From Flavobacterium gelatinilyticum (GTDB taxonomy: Bacteria; Bacteroidota; Bacteroidia; Flavobacteriales; Flavobacteriaceae): a DNA stretch of 64,000 nt. Positions 8,361 through 17,520 of this stretch are shown here, piece after piece (the stretch's first letter is position 1; the number at the start of each line of letters is the position of its first letter). Below the pieces are notes generated by a model that was not told the origin of the DNA, searched no databases, and worked only from the letters and a program-made list of their open reading frames with translations. The DNA is taken from contig NZ_CP114287.1 in assembly GCF_027111295.1 (NCBI RefSeq), forward strand, positions 1,860,001 through 1,924,000. Reading direction: 5' to 3'. Both the position numbers and the translations under genes were made by a program.

Positions 8361-9320
8361 ATGAAAAACATATCCAGCACATTCAAAAAATCGGCATTAC
8401 TCTGTCTGATTGGAACATTTTTCCTTATTTCAATTGATAGTTTAGCCCAACGCCGCGGGAATACCGGAGGAAGAGGAAACGCCGGAAATACACGCCCCGG
8501 AGCAGGCGGTTCAGGAGTTCAGAGACCCACCGCACCATCTGCAAACAGAACCAGACCGGCAAATACTAATAACAGAGCTGCAAGACCCGCAAACTCCACA
8601 AACAGGGTTACAAGACCTGCAACACAAAATACGAGGGATAACAACATAAATAATAATCGAAACTATTCCAACCGAAACAATAATAACAGAACAGGCAATA
8701 GAAACACCAATATCAGCGGTAACAATGTAAATGTCAATGTAGACCGAAGCAGAGACATCAACGTTTACAATCGTAATACCGTTGTGCGTAGAAATACAGT
8801 CGTATATGCACGACCTCCTTATGTATATGGCGGTTATCGCTACAATGCCTATCATCCGTATTATTATCATCCGTACAGACCTTATTCCTGGGGACCGGTT
8901 TGGCATCCGTGGGGATTTTTTATTACAACACTGGCCGTTACTGCTATTGTAGTCAGTGTAGAAAGCACTCAGTATCATTACGATCAGGGGGTCTGGTATA
9001 CACCTTCAAATGGTGGTTATCAGGTTGTTCCGGCACCTGTTGGCGGTACTGTAAACAATATCCCAAGCGGGGCGCAGACTGTAAATACCGGAACAGTCAA
9101 CAACTACTATTATGGCGGTACCTATTATGAAAAAGACGGAAACTCATACAAAGTCGTTCCTCCTACTGCCGGAACTTTAGTAGATAATCTTCCTGAAGGC
9201 GGCAAAGAAGTAACCATTGGCGATGTAAAATATATCAAGTTTGGAGAAACCTACTATCAGCCTGTTCAGGTTGATGGCAAAAATAAATATGAAGTCGTTC
9301 TTGTTGAGCAGGATAAATAA
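8361..9320 (+). CDS. Secreted low-complexity protein, DUF6515-like
   Basis: A signal peptide ends near residue 29 (DSLAQRRG). Residues 30-135 are low complexity, rich in Asn, Arg, Gly and Thr, with short repeats such as RNNNN and NRNTN. Then comes an aromatic block (residues about 150-190) rich in Tyr, His, Pro and Trp: YNAYHPYYYHPYRPY followed by WHPWGFF. One hydrophobic segment and two similar C-terminal units follow; each has GGTxNNxPxGAQTV or AGTLVDNLPEGGKEV leading into a YGGTYY or FGETYY turn. This plan fits the DUF6515-like family of Bacteroidota, of unknown function. It sits inside the sulfatase locus, but whether it belongs functionally is unclear. Confidence 0.7.
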   Translation: MKNISSTFKKSALLCLIGTFFLISIDSLAQRRGNTGGRGNAGNTRPGAGGSGVQRPTAPSANRTRPANTNNRAARPANSTNRVTRPATQNTRDNNINNNRNYSNRNNNNRTGNRNTNISGNNVNVNVDRSRDINVYNRNTVVRRNTVVYARPPYVYGGYRYNAYHPYYYHPYRPYSWGPVWHPWGFFITTLAVTAIVVSVESTQYHYDQGVWYTPSNGGYQVVPAPVGGTVNNIPSGAQTVNTGTVNNYYYGGTYYEKDGNSYKVVPPTAGTLVDNLPEGGKEVTIGDVKYIKFGETYYQPVQVDGKNKYEVVLVEQDK

Positions 9321-9431
9321 CAAAATAGTTTTATTTTATTAATTCTATCAAGTTAATATAATTATAAGAATTATTTTTCTATTTTTAACCTTGCTTATTG
9401 AAAACCAAAACCAGCTTAAAAACCATAAACC

Positions 9432-10574
9432 ATGAAAAATAAAACCTTTTGGATTTTCGCTTTATTAACGATCTCCATCATTTCAATTACTTATGGATTT
9501 ACAAGATTAATTACACCAAAAGAAAAAACAGCTCAAACAGCGATAGACTGTCATGAAGTTCCTAATACTGATGAAACATCGCTCTTTAAACCTACAATTG
9601 AAAACAAAAACAAACCAGCAGGAAAAGCCCCTAAAGGCATGGTTTGGATTCCGGGCGGCGAATTCTCGATGGGAAGCAATGTAGAAGACGAAAGTTTATG
9701 CAGTTTAAAAGGTGTTACAAAAGATGCAGCGCCAATTCATCGAGTATATGTCGATGGTTATTATATGGATGAAACCGAAGTAACGAACGAAGAATACGAA
9801 AAATTTGTAAAAGCAACAGGCTACATTACCGTTGCTGAACAAAAACCAACAAAAGAGGAATTTCCAACAGCAAACGAAGAAGATTTAATTACCGGATCTG
9901 TAATTTTTACTCCTACCCCAACGGCCGTTAACTTAAACAACTTTTTGCAATGGTGGTCTTACGTTCCCGGCGCTGACTGGAAACATCCTCTTGGACCGGA
10001 AAGTTCCATAAAAGGAAAAGAAAAATATCCGGTGGTACATATTACATACGAAGATGCTGCTGCTTATGCAAAATGGGCAGGAAAAAGACTTCCTACCGAA
10101 GCTGAATGGGAATTTGCAGCGAGAGGCGGAAAAGCGGGAGAAATTTATGCCTGGGGAAATGTATTGAAACCAAAAGGTAAATTTCAGGCCAATATTTATC
10201 AGGGACATTTCCCTATTAAGGACGGTGATACAGGAGAAGACGGTTTTAAAGGTATTGCTCCTGTAAAACAATATGCTCCAAATGCATACGGATTGTATGA
10301 TGTAGCCGGAAATGTCTGGGAATGGGTAAATGACTGGTACAGCGTAGACTATTACAAATCAGTAAGCGAAAGCGGGCAGGTAACCCGAAATCCGCAGGGT
10401 CCGGATGCCTATTACGATCCTAAAGATCCAACAGAGATAAAACGCGTTCACCGCGGCGGTTCGTTTTTATGTACAGACCAATACTGCACGCGCTATATGG
10501 TTGGAACGAGAGGAAAAGGCGAAATAAGATCTGCAGCTAACCATGTAGGTTTTCGATGCGTAAAAAGCATCTAA
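9432..10574 (+). CDS. Exported formylglycine-generating enzyme (FGE, SUMF1 family)
   Basis: FGE oxidises the sulfatase active-site Cys to formylglycine using oxygen and copper. The protein has the FGE-sulfatase fold: MVWIPGGEFSMGS at the start, EVTNEEYEKFV, RLPTEAEWEFAARGG, YDVAGNVWEWV, and a C-terminal HRGGSFLC-TDQY-CTRY. The last contains Cys347 and Cys352, at the spacing of the two catalytic cysteines of true FGEs, so it is probably active rather than a mere structural homologue. Residues 1-23 are a hydrophobic signal or anchor without a lipobox, so it should act outside the cytoplasm. It is the fourth gene of the sulfatase locus; the exported sulfatase at the head is the likely client. 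Confidence 0.9.
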   Translation: MKNKTFWIFALLTISIISITYGFTRLITPKEKTAQTAIDCHEVPNTDETSLFKPTIENKNKPAGKAPKGMVWIPGGEFSMGSNVEDESLCSLKGVTKDAAPIHRVYVDGYYMDETEVTNEEYEKFVKATGYITVAEQKPTKEEFPTANEEDLITGSVIFTPTPTAVNLNNFLQWWSYVPGADWKHPLGPESSIKGKEKYPVVHITYEDAAAYAKWAGKRLPTEAEWEFAARGGKAGEIYAWGNVLKPKGKFQANIYQGHFPIKDGDTGEDGFKGIAPVKQYAPNAYGLYDVAGNVWEWVNDWYSVDYYKSVSESGQVTRNPQGPDAYYDPKDPTEIKRVHRGGSFLCTDQYCTRYMVGTRGKGEIRSAANHVGFRCVKSI

Positions 10575-10588
10575 TATGAAATTTTCTC

Positions 10589-10618
10589 AAAGGATTCTCA
10601 AAACAGAATCCTTTTTTA
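10589..10618 (+). terminator. Intrinsic terminator after FGE gene
   Basis: A perfect stem AAGGATTCT / AGAATCCTT with a six-base loop is followed by six T. It closes the sulfatase locus. Confidence 0.85.
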
Positions 10619-10666
10619 TTTGTTTTAGTTCGGAAACCGCAAAATACCTCTGCTAAAAAAAATGTC

Positions 10667-10674
10667 TATATTTG
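10667..10674 (+). promoter_or_regulatory. Probable -7 element of pepT
   Basis: TATATTTG matches TAnnTTTG and lies 17 bases before the ATG at 10692. It overlaps the codons following an upstream in-frame ATG at 10662, which argues that this earlier ATG is not the start. Confidence 0.6.
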
Positions 10675-10691
10675 CTAAAAATAAAATTAAA

Positions 10692-11969
10692 ATGCAGCAC
10701 ATCATAGATCGTTTTATCAGTTATGTAACTATTGATACTGAATCAGATCCAAATTCAAAGACAACCCCAAGTACAGAAAAACAATGGAATCTCGCCAATA
10801 AATTAGTCGAAGAACTAAAAGCTATCGGTTTACAAGATGTCACTATTGATGATAAAGCGTATATCATGGCAACGCTCCCGAGCAATGTTGATCATGAAGT
10901 TCCCGTAATTGGATTTATTTCGCATTTTGACACTTCACCGGATTTTAGCGGCGCCAATGTAAAACCTCAGATTGTAGAGAATTACGACGGAAAAGATATT
11001 ATTTTAAATGCTGAGAAAAACATCATTTTATCTCCGGATTATTTCAAGGATTTATTACAATATAAAGGGCAAACCATCATTACAACCGACGGAACTACCT
11101 TGTTAGGTGCAGATGATAAAGCGGGAATTACCGAAATTGTTTCAGCAATGGAATACTTAATTCAGCATCCTGAAATTAAACACGGAAAAATTAGAATTGG
11201 TTTTACTCCTGATGAAGAAATTGGCCGTGGTGCACATCATTTTGATGTAGAGAAATTTGGCGCTCAATGGGCTTATACTATGGACGGAAGCCAGATTGGC
11301 GAACTGGAATATGAAAACTTCAATGCTGCCGGAGCAAAAATTACTTTTAAAGGAAAAAGTGTTCACCCGGGTTATGCCAAAGGAAAAATGATCAATTCGA
11401 TGCTTTTGGCAAATGAGTTTATAAATGAACTTCCAAAAGGTGAAACACCGCAGGAAACCAGAGGTTATGAAGGTTTTTTTCATGTTCATCATATTAAAGG
11501 AAATATCGAAGAAACTGTTTTGGAATTGATTATCCGCGATCATAACAAGAAAAAATTCGAAAAGAGAAAAGAACTTATCACTAAAATTGCGAAGAGTTTC
11601 AACAGAAAATTCGCGAAGAAATTTGGTGAGGATATTGTAACTGCTGAAATAAAAGACCAGTATTACAATATGAAAGAAAAAGTACTTCCGGTGAAACATA
11701 TCGTAGATATTGCCGAAAAAGCAATGCGCGAGTTAAATATAAAACCTATTATAAAACCTATCCGCGGCGGTACTGATGGTTCTCAGTTATCTTTTATGGG
11801 ACTGCCGTGCCCGAATATATTCGCGGGCGGTCATAATTTCCATGGAAAATACGAATATGTTCCGGCAGAAAGTATTCAGAAAGCAACTGATGTGATTGTA
11901 AAAATTGCTGAATTAACAGCTGTTCCGGGAGTTTTTGATGTTACTGAAAAACCAAAAAGAAAAAGATAA
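10692..11969 (+). CDS. pepT: Peptidase T (tripeptide aminopeptidase)
   Basis: A cytosolic dizinc M20 peptidase that removes the N-terminal residue from tripeptides. Metal and catalytic motifs are in order: [14 protein letters not shown] near residue 77, [23 protein letters not shown], and the PepT-specific [17 protein letters not shown]. Near the C-terminus are [19 protein letters not shown] and [11 protein letters not shown]. At 425 residues it is slightly above the usual 410. The ATG at 10692 ([19 protein letters not shown]) gives the family start; an in-frame ATG 30 bases earlier overlaps the promoter. The following gene overlaps its 3' end by about 30 bases, so the two are cotranscribed. 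Confidence 0.93.
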   Translation: MQHIIDRFISYVTIDTESDPNSKTTPSTEKQWNLANKLVEELKAIGLQDVTIDDKAYIMATLPSNVDHEVPVIGFISHFDTSPDFSGANVKPQIVENYDGKDIILNAEKNIILSPDYFKDLLQYKGQTIITTDGTTLLGADDKAGITEIVSAMEYLIQHPEIKHGKIRIGFTPDEEIGRGAHHFDVEKFGAQWAYTMDGSQIGELEYENFNAAGAKITFKGKSVHPGYAKGKMINSMLLANEFINELPKGETPQETRGYEGFFHVHHIKGNIEETVLELIIRDHNKKKFEKRKELITKIAKSFNRKFAKKFGEDIVTAEIKDQYYNMKEKVLPVKHIVDIAEKAMRELNIKPIIKPIRGGTDGSQLSFMGLPCPNIFAGGHNFHGKYEYVPAESIQKATDVIVKIAELTAVPGVFDVTEKPKRKR

Positions 11970-12558
11970 ATTGGAACCGAAATCCGAAAATAAAGGCATT
12001 TGGAAATACAGTGAAAAGTGGACAGAAGAACTGCTTCTTCTAAAAACAATCATTGATAAAACTGAACTCACCGAAACTACAAAATGGGGCGGTCCGGTTT
12101 ATGTTTACGAAAAAAAGAATGTCGTTGGACTTGGCGGATTTAAAGATTATTTTGCTATCTGGTTTTTTAATGGTGTTTTCCTGAAAGATGAGAAAAAAAG
12201 ACTCTTAAATGCTCAGGAAGACCGAACAAAATCATTACGCCAATGGCGTTTTACATCTAAAGAAGAACTAAACGAGAAAGAAATTTTACAATATATTGCC
12301 GAAGCAATAGAAAACGAAAAACAGGGAAAAATCATCAAACCTTCTAAAAAAGAAACTATCGTTTCTGAATTTTTAGAAAAAGAAATGATTCAGAATCCGG
12401 CTTTAAAAGAGGCTTTCGAAAAATTTTCTCCGTATAAACAATATGAGTTTTTAGAATACATTGAAAGCGCAAAGCAGGAAAAAACTAAAATCTCAAGGAT
12501 TGAAAAAGTAATTCCGATGATATTGCAGAATGTGGGACTTAATGATAAATACAGATAA
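11938..12558 (+). CDS. YdeI/OmpD-associated family protein (DUF1801-like N-terminus)
   Basis: The N-terminal half ([13 protein letters not shown] to [21 protein letters not shown]) resembles the DUF1801/YdhG-like fold. The C-terminal part ([38 protein letters not shown]) carries the YdeI/OmdA signature with its conserved helix ending in the TK-x-R-I-x-K-x-I motif. Such proteins are small, cytosolic and poorly understood. The likely ATG at 11938 lies inside the 3' end of pepT, an overlap of 32 bases; a start further in cannot be excluded. A hairpin terminator follows 35 bases after the stop. Confidence 0.8.
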   Translation: MLLKNQKEKDKLEPKSENKGIWKYSEKWTEELLLLKTIIDKTELTETTKWGGPVYVYEKKNVVGLGGFKDYFAIWFFNGVFLKDEKKRLLNAQEDRTKSLRQWRFTSKEELNEKEILQYIAEAIENEKQGKIIKPSKKETIVSEFLEKEMIQNPALKEAFEKFSPYKQYEFLEYIESAKQEKTKISRIEKVIPMILQNVGLNDKYR

Positions 12559-12591
12559 ATTAAAATTCCAAATTTAAAAAACTATAGAAGA

Positions 12592-12635
12592 GACCTTTGT
12601 CTAAGTTTAAAACTTTGACAAAGGTTTTTCTTTTT
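12592..12635 (+). terminator. Intrinsic terminator after the YdeI-like gene
   Basis: Arms ACCTTTGTC (12593-12601) and GACAAAGGT (12617-12625) are perfect complements, followed by a T-rich run. It ends the pepT operon. Confidence 0.8.
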
Positions 12636-12738
12636 GGAGTCATTGTAAACAAGGCATAATTAAAATCAATACATTAAAGAAAATCAGTTCTCTCCGATTT
12701 TAGCCTAACAATCACTTTTGACTAAAGCCTTGTAAACT

Positions 12739-12780
12739 GTTCATTTCCGGATAAAGCCTGAGGCAATTGAAGAAATGAAC
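12739..12780. repeat. Intergenic palindromic element (GTTCATTTC arms)
   Basis: Arms GTTCATTTC and GAAATGAAC flank TAAAGCCTGAGGCAATT (12752-12768). A 15 of 17 match to this core (TAAAGCTTGAGACAATT) occurs at 57971-57987, also between genes, so it looks like a dispersed intergenic repeat. No function is assigned. The rest of the 315-base gap holds only two terminators. Confidence 0.5.
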
Positions 12781-12810
12781 ACAAAGGACAAAACACCCGT
12801 TTTACAGCAA

Positions 12811-12853
12811 AAAAAATCCCAAATTCCAGCATACTGAAATTTGGGATTTTAAA
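12811..12853 (-). terminator. Terminator of the yajC gene (works on minus strand)
   Basis: A stem of ATCCCAAATT-type arms (12816-12825 and 12840-12848) has, on the minus strand, a run of seven T after the second arm. On the plus strand four T follow, so weak bidirectional action is possible. Confidence 0.8.
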
Positions 12854-12873
12854 AATTGAAATTTAATAAATAC

Positions 12874-13155
12874 CTAAGCTTTCTTAGGAGCATTTAAAGC
12901 TGAACTCATTTCTAAAGAAATAGCAGAACGCTCTAATTTTAATTTTCCTGACATTGTTTCGATTACAACAGTTGTTTCTGCTAATTCAGCAATTTTACCG
13001 TGAAATCCACTTTTTGTAACTATTCTGTCACCTACCTTTAGGTTGCTTTCAAATTCTTTTTCGTTTTTTGCTCTTTTTTGCTGTGGTCTGATCATAAAGA
13101 AATAGATTACCACAAACATTAAAAGGAAAGGCGCAAATTGAGATAATTGTCCCAT
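12874..13155 (-). CDS. yajC: Preprotein translocase subunit YajC
   Basis: YajC is a small single-pass inner membrane protein of the SecDF-YajC complex that assists Sec export. The protein shows the family order: one membrane segment (residues 6-20, FAPFLLMFVVIYFFMI), then RPQQKRAKNEKEFESNLKVGDRIVTKSGFHGKIAEL, then a basic or acidic tail. At 93 residues it has normal length. It lies 62 bases downstream of nusB on the same strand, a gene pairing common in Bacteroidota, and has its own terminator. Confidence 0.95.
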   Translation of the reverse strand: MGQLSQFAPFLLMFVVIYFFMIRPQQKRAKNEKEFESNLKVGDRIVTKSGFHGKIAELAETTVVIETMSGKLKLERSAISLEMSSALNAPKKA

Positions 13156-13217
13156 AATTTAAATTTGTTTTTGATTTATATTTAATGTTTTCTTTTTGAA
13201 ATTTGGAATTTATGATC

Positions 13218-14162
13218 TTACATTAACCCTCTTCCTACCTTCACCATCTTTTTATTGGCTTCAAGCTCTTTTACCAGATTATCTAAAATTCCGTTGATAA
13301 AAATACTACTTTTTGGAGTAGAATATTCTTTTGCAATTTCTAAATATTCGTTAAGAGTTACTTTTACCGGAATTGAAGGGAATTTCAAGAATTCGCAAAT
13401 CGCCATTTTAAGGATAATTGTATCAATTTCTGCAATCCTTTCGCTGTCCCAGTTTGGCGTTTTATCATCGTATTCTTTTGCAAAAGCAGCTTCGTTTAAA
13501 ATCGTTCTTCTAAACAAATCTTTTGCAAAATCCTTATCCTCAACATCTTTATATAACTTAGGAACTCTAAAATCGTCCGGATCTTCGGTTTTAATTGCTT
13601 TTAACTGCTTAATAATATGGGTATTTACAACCGGAATATCATCTACCCATGTTAACTTATCATCTTCTAAATACTCGTATAACTTTTCGTTCGGCACAAT
13701 AACTTCCGAAAACAAATCAGCTACAAACTGTTTATCTTCTTCAAACGTGTTAATGTTGTTCGACATGTATTTTTTGTAAATATCGCTGGCTTTAATATCA
13801 TTCAAAAGCAAAATGATATAATCATCATTTAAAGACCAGTTATTGATTTTACGATTTTCTAAAGCAATGCTTAAAGAATTACTTTCTGCAAGAAGCTGAA
13901 AGATTTTGTTTTTGATAAATTTTTCGTTTGGGTTGCGTTCTGCCGGAGTAGCAAGATGTTTTTTACTTGATAAATGTAAAAAAACAGATTCTTTTTTACA
14001 TATTTCAATCAATGAAGAAAGCATTATAAGATATAAATCCTGAATATTATCAATACTGTAAAAAAGAAACTTTTCTTCTTTTTCCATATTGTCAGAACCG
14101 CTTTGATGCATTGCATAAATGGACTGCATTACTTTAACGCGTATGTGTCTTCTATTTACCAC
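13218..14162 (-). CDS. nusB: Transcription antitermination factor NusB
   Basis: NusB binds boxA RNA with NusE (S10) and supports antitermination at rRNA operons. The N-terminus MVNRRHIRVKVMQSIYAM is the conserved RNA-binding Arg-rich opening. The C-terminal domain carries ILNEAAFAKEYDDKTPNWDSERIAEIDTIILKMAICEFLKFPSIPVKVTLNEYLEIAKEY, matching the second half of NusB. At 314 residues it is about twice the size of the E. coli protein because of a long middle insertion, which is normal for Bacteroidota. yajC follows on the same strand. Confidence 0.93.
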   Translation of the reverse strand: MVNRRHIRVKVMQSIYAMHQSGSDNMEKEEKFLFYSIDNIQDLYLIMLSSLIEICKKESVFLHLSSKKHLATPAERNPNEKFIKNKIFQLLAESNSLSIALENRKINNWSLNDDYIILLLNDIKASDIYKKYMSNNINTFEEDKQFVADLFSEVIVPNEKLYEYLEDDKLTWVDDIPVVNTHIIKQLKAIKTEDPDDFRVPKLYKDVEDKDFAKDLFRRTILNEAAFAKEYDDKTPNWDSERIAEIDTIILKMAICEFLKFPSIPVKVTLNEYLEIAKEYSTPKSSIFINGILDNLVKELEANKKMVKVGRGLM

Positions 14163-14312
14163 CTTGTAAGAACATTTTAAAATTAGTCTGCAAAAGTATA
14201 ACTTTTGACGCTTATATTAAAATTAATTTGCAAAAAAGTCGCGGTTTTCAGTGATCAGCCGTCAGATTTTAGCGATCAGTCAAAGTTCTTATTTGATCAG
14301 TTACAGTTTGCA

Positions 14313-14355
14313 GATAAAAAAAATCTCAGCTTACAGACAAACTGCAAACTGAGAC
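14313..14355 (-). terminator. Terminator of the leucine dehydrogenase gene
   Basis: Read on the minus strand, TCTCAGTTTGCAG pairs with CTGTAAGCTGAGA (11 of 13), followed by eight T. The flanking 14240-14340 stretch is full of ATCAG/CAGTT words, like the hairpin near 19450. Confidence 0.75.
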
Positions 14356-14378
14356 CTTTAACTAATGCTGAACACTAA

Positions 14379-15485
14379 TTACTTAGCTGCGTTCTCGATT
14401 TTGCGCTGATCGATACGATTTTGAGCAATTGTAAGTGCTGCTTTGTGCGTTGTAATTCCGTTTTTCACAGCGTAATCGATAATTTCTAAAGTAGTGTTAT
14501 AGATATTTTCGGTTTTTGCCATGATTTCCGTTTTACCGTAGTGCTCTAATTCAGCGTACACGTTAATAATTCCACCGGCATTAATTAAGAAATCAGGAGC
14601 ATATAAAATCCCTCTTTCTTGCAGTCTTGCACCGTGAACATTTTCGTCTGCCAGCTGATTGTTTGCTGCTCCGGCAATCACTTTAGCTTTAATTTTATCT
14701 ACTGTAGCATCGTTGATCGTTGCTCCCATTGCACATGGCGCATAAATATCGACATCAGCTGTATATAAATCTTCTCCTGTATAAATTGAAGCATTGTATT
14801 TTGAAGCAACCTGATATAATTTTTCTTCATTGATATCAGTAATAGTTACCTGAGCACCTTCTTTAGTTAAATATTCAACCAAAGTTTCACCTACGTGCCC
14901 AATTCCCTGAACCAAAACTTTTTTACCATCTAAAACATCAGAACCAAACTGAGATTTAGCAGCCGCTTTCATTCCTAAATAAACTCCGTAAGCCGTTACA
15001 GGGGAAGGGTTTCCTGAACCACCTCTTTCCTCAGATATACCTGTTACATAAGGCGTAACATCTCTTACAGTATCCATGTCTTTAGTTTCCATTCCAACAT
15101 CTTCAGCTGTAATATATCTGCCGCTTAAAGAATGAACGAATTCACCAAATTTACGCATTAACTCAGGTGTTTTCTGAGTTTTTGCATCTCCGATAATTAC
15201 TGCTTTACCCCCGCCAATATTGAGTCCGGTAATCGCAGATTTATAGGTCATACCTCTTGAAAGGCGTAAAACATCGTTTAATGCTTCCCATTCGGTATTG
15301 TAATTCCACATTCTTGTGCCTCCTAAGGCTGGTCCCATAACCGAATTATGAATACCAATAATTGCTTTTAAACCTGTATCTTTGTCATTGCAAAATACAA
15401 TTTGTTCGTGATCATCAAAAGATAACTGACCAAAAACAGGGTCCATTTTTTGAAGTTCCTTTCCAGTTGCGAAAGCTGCATTCAT
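14379..15485 (-). CDS. Leucine dehydrogenase (Glu/Leu/Phe/Val dehydrogenase family)
   Basis: Catalyses NAD-dependent oxidative deamination of branched-chain amino acids to 2-oxo acids, the first step of their breakdown or last of their synthesis. The substrate-binding part shows GPALGGTRMWNY, LSRGMTYKSAITGLNIGGGKAVIIGD (with the catalytic Lys region) and the NAD domain GKKVLVQGIGHVGETLVEYL. The segment CAMGATINDATVDKIKAKVIAGAANNQLAD is typical of leucine dehydrogenase. At 368 residues it has the expected size. It is divergent from the ABC exporter gene. Valine or phenylalanine preference cannot be excluded from sequence alone. Confidence 0.9.
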   Translation of the reverse strand: MNAAFATGKELQKMDPVFGQLSFDDHEQIVFCNDKDTGLKAIIGIHNSVMGPALGGTRMWNYNTEWEALNDVLRLSRGMTYKSAITGLNIGGGKAVIIGDAKTQKTPELMRKFGEFVHSLSGRYITAEDVGMETKDMDTVRDVTPYVTGISEERGGSGNPSPVTAYGVYLGMKAAAKSQFGSDVLDGKKVLVQGIGHVGETLVEYLTKEGAQVTITDINEEKLYQVASKYNASIYTGEDLYTADVDIYAPCAMGATINDATVDKIKAKVIAGAANNQLADENVHGARLQERGILYAPDFLINAGGIINVYAELEHYGKTEIMAKTENIYNTTLEIIDYAVKNGITTHKAALTIAQNRIDQRKIENAAK

Positions 15486-15688
15486 AGCGTTACTATTTAT
15501 TTGTTAAAATTACGAATTCGTCAAAAAGACTTCTCAAACATAAACAAAAAATATACATGTGCTAATTTTTTATCTTTAAAATAACAATTTTACAATCTAA
15601 TTGTTTTAATTAAATTGCAATTTATTATAATTTTATTTAATAATAATTCATAAAATTAAACCAATTCAATATTGAATTTCTTAAAAAA

Positions 15689-17467
15689 ATGAAAGAATTA
15701 AGCTATTTAAACAAATATTTCATCAAATATAAATACAGTTTTTCTCTAGGTATTTTAATCACCATAATCGCACAAATTTTCTTTTTATTTACTCCAAAAT
15801 TGGTCAGTCATTCTTTTGATGTAATCGAAAGGTTTCTAAAATTATCCAATACAGATCAAAAATCAGATACGATTATTGCTTTTTATCAGGAGGAACTGAT
15901 TCATAACGTACTGTTAATCATTGGAAGTGCAATTGTTGCTGGGTTTTTGACCTTTTTAATGAGACAGACTTTGATCGTAATGTCACGCCACATTGAGTTT
16001 GATTTAAAAAATGAAGTTTTCAAACAATACGAGAAACTTTCGCAGAATTTTTACAAACAAAACCGAACCGGAGATTTAATGAACCGAATCAGCGAAGACG
16101 TTTCGAAAGTGAGAATGTACGTGGGACCAGCGGTTATGTATACCATAAATACGTTTATACGTTTTGCCATTGTTATACTATATATGTATAATGTTTCGCC
16201 ATTGCTGACACTTTATACTATACTGCCTTTACCTATATTATCCTATTGCATCTTTAAGCTGAGTTCTGAAATCAATAAACGAAGCACCACTTTTCAGCAG
16301 TATTTATCAAAAGTTTCCAGTTTTACTCAGGAAATTTTTTCAGGAATCCGTGTAATAAAAGCTTATTCTTTAGAAAATCAGCATCAAAACAATATGATTG
16401 ATCTTTCTGACGAAAGCAAACGTAAAAGTTTAGAACTGGCAAAAGTGCAATCACTGTTTGGTCCTTTAATGATTGCCCTTATCGGAATTAGTAATTTGGT
16501 TGTTATTTATTTTGGAGGTGTAATGTATATCAACGGATCGATCCCTAATATTGGAACCATTGCAGAGTTTATCCTGTATGTAAACATGCTTACCTGGCCG
16601 GTTGCTTCTCTTGGCTGGGTTTCATCGATGGTTCAGGAAGCCGAAGCTTCGCAAAAACGTTTGAATGAATTCCTGAAAATTGAACCGGAAATCAAAAACA
16701 ACAACGAAAATTCATCCGACATTCAGGGATCAATTGCTTTCGAAAACGTAAGTTATACCTATGAAGATACAAACATAGAAGCCTTAAAAAATGTAAGCTT
16801 CACAGTCAAAAAAGGCGAAACACTTGCAATCCTCGGAAAAACAGGTTCAGGAAAATCCACAATATTATCTTTAATCTCTCGTTTATATGATGTAACCGAG
16901 GGCAGAATCACAATTGACGGAAGCGAAATCAGTACCTTAAATTTAAATGATTTAAGAAACAGCATCGGAATTGTGCCTCAGGATGCCTTTTTGTTTTCGG
17001 ATACAATTAAAAATAATATCAAATTTGGAAATCAATACGCAACAGATGAAGAAGTAATACTGGCCGCTAAAAGCGCTGTGGTTCACGACAACATCATTGC
17101 ATTTAATAAACAATACGACACTATTTTAGGAGAAAGAGGAATTACGCTTTCAGGAGGACAAAAACAGCGTGTATCTATCGCAAGGGCAATTATTAAAAAT
17201 CCTGCCATTTTACTTTTTGACGATTGCTTGTCTGCAGTAGATACAGAAACAGAAGAAACGATCCTGAATAATCTATATGATTTTTGCAAGAATAAAACTA
17301 CTATTATTGTCAGTCATCGAATTTCATCAGCAAAAAATGCCGACAAAATACTCATTCTTGAAGATGGTGAAATAATTCAACAAGGCTCTCATAATCAATT
17401 AATAAATCAGGAGGGGTATTACGCGTCGTTATATTTAAAACAACTTTCGGAAAAAGAATTACTTTAA
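15689..17467 (+). CDS. ABC exporter, fused permease and ATPase
   Basis: A half-transporter with an N-terminal six-helix permease (residues 15-310) and a C-terminal ATPase, so it works as a dimer in the inner membrane, exporting a lipid or drug-like substrate. ATPase motifs: Walker A GKTGSGKST near residue 382, Q-loop IVPQDAFLF, signature LSGGQKQR near 487, Walker B ILLFDD near 507 and the switch His in VSHR. The residue after the Walker B Asp is Asp rather than the usual catalytic Glu, as seen in the degenerate half of heterodimeric exporters, yet no partner gene is adjacent. The DUF3276 gene follows 53 bases later on the same strand. Confidence 0.93.
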   Translation: MKELSYLNKYFIKYKYSFSLGILITIIAQIFFLFTPKLVSHSFDVIERFLKLSNTDQKSDTIIAFYQEELIHNVLLIIGSAIVAGFLTFLMRQTLIVMSRHIEFDLKNEVFKQYEKLSQNFYKQNRTGDLMNRISEDVSKVRMYVGPAVMYTINTFIRFAIVILYMYNVSPLLTLYTILPLPILSYCIFKLSSEINKRSTTFQQYLSKVSSFTQEIFSGIRVIKAYSLENQHQNNMIDLSDESKRKSLELAKVQSLFGPLMIALIGISNLVVIYFGGVMYINGSIPNIGTIAEFILYVNMLTWPVASLGWVSSMVQEAEASQKRLNEFLKIEPEIKNNNENSSDIQGSIAFENVSYTYEDTNIEALKNVSFTVKKGETLAILGKTGSGKSTILSLISRLYDVTEGRITIDGSEISTLNLNDLRNSIGIVPQDAFLFSDTIKNNIKFGNQYATDEEVILAAKSAVVHDNIIAFNKQYDTILGERGITLSGGQKQRVSIARAIIKNPAILLFDDCLSAVDTETEETILNNLYDFCKNKTTIIVSHRISSAKNADKILILEDGEIIQQGSHNQLINQEGYYASLYLKQLSEKELL

Positions 17468-17520
17468 ATGTTGCGTAATAGATAATTTTTTATGATTTTT
17501 GAGTACTATTAATTCCAAAA

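Noticed and set aside
8511..8978. Minus-strand ORF of 155 codons opposite the low-complexity secreted protein gene
   Set aside because: It is the shadow of the Asn/Arg-rich repeat coding region; its Ile/Cys/Ser-rich composition has no protein-like pattern and no start context.
10662..10691. Upstream ATG of pepT as real start
   Set aside because: It overlaps the -7 element TATATTTG and adds ten residues absent from the usual family N-terminus.
11157..11699. Minus-strand ORF of 180 codons inside pepT
   Set aside because: It lies fully opposite a clear peptidase gene and consists of Phe-rich antisense sequence with no recognisable motif.
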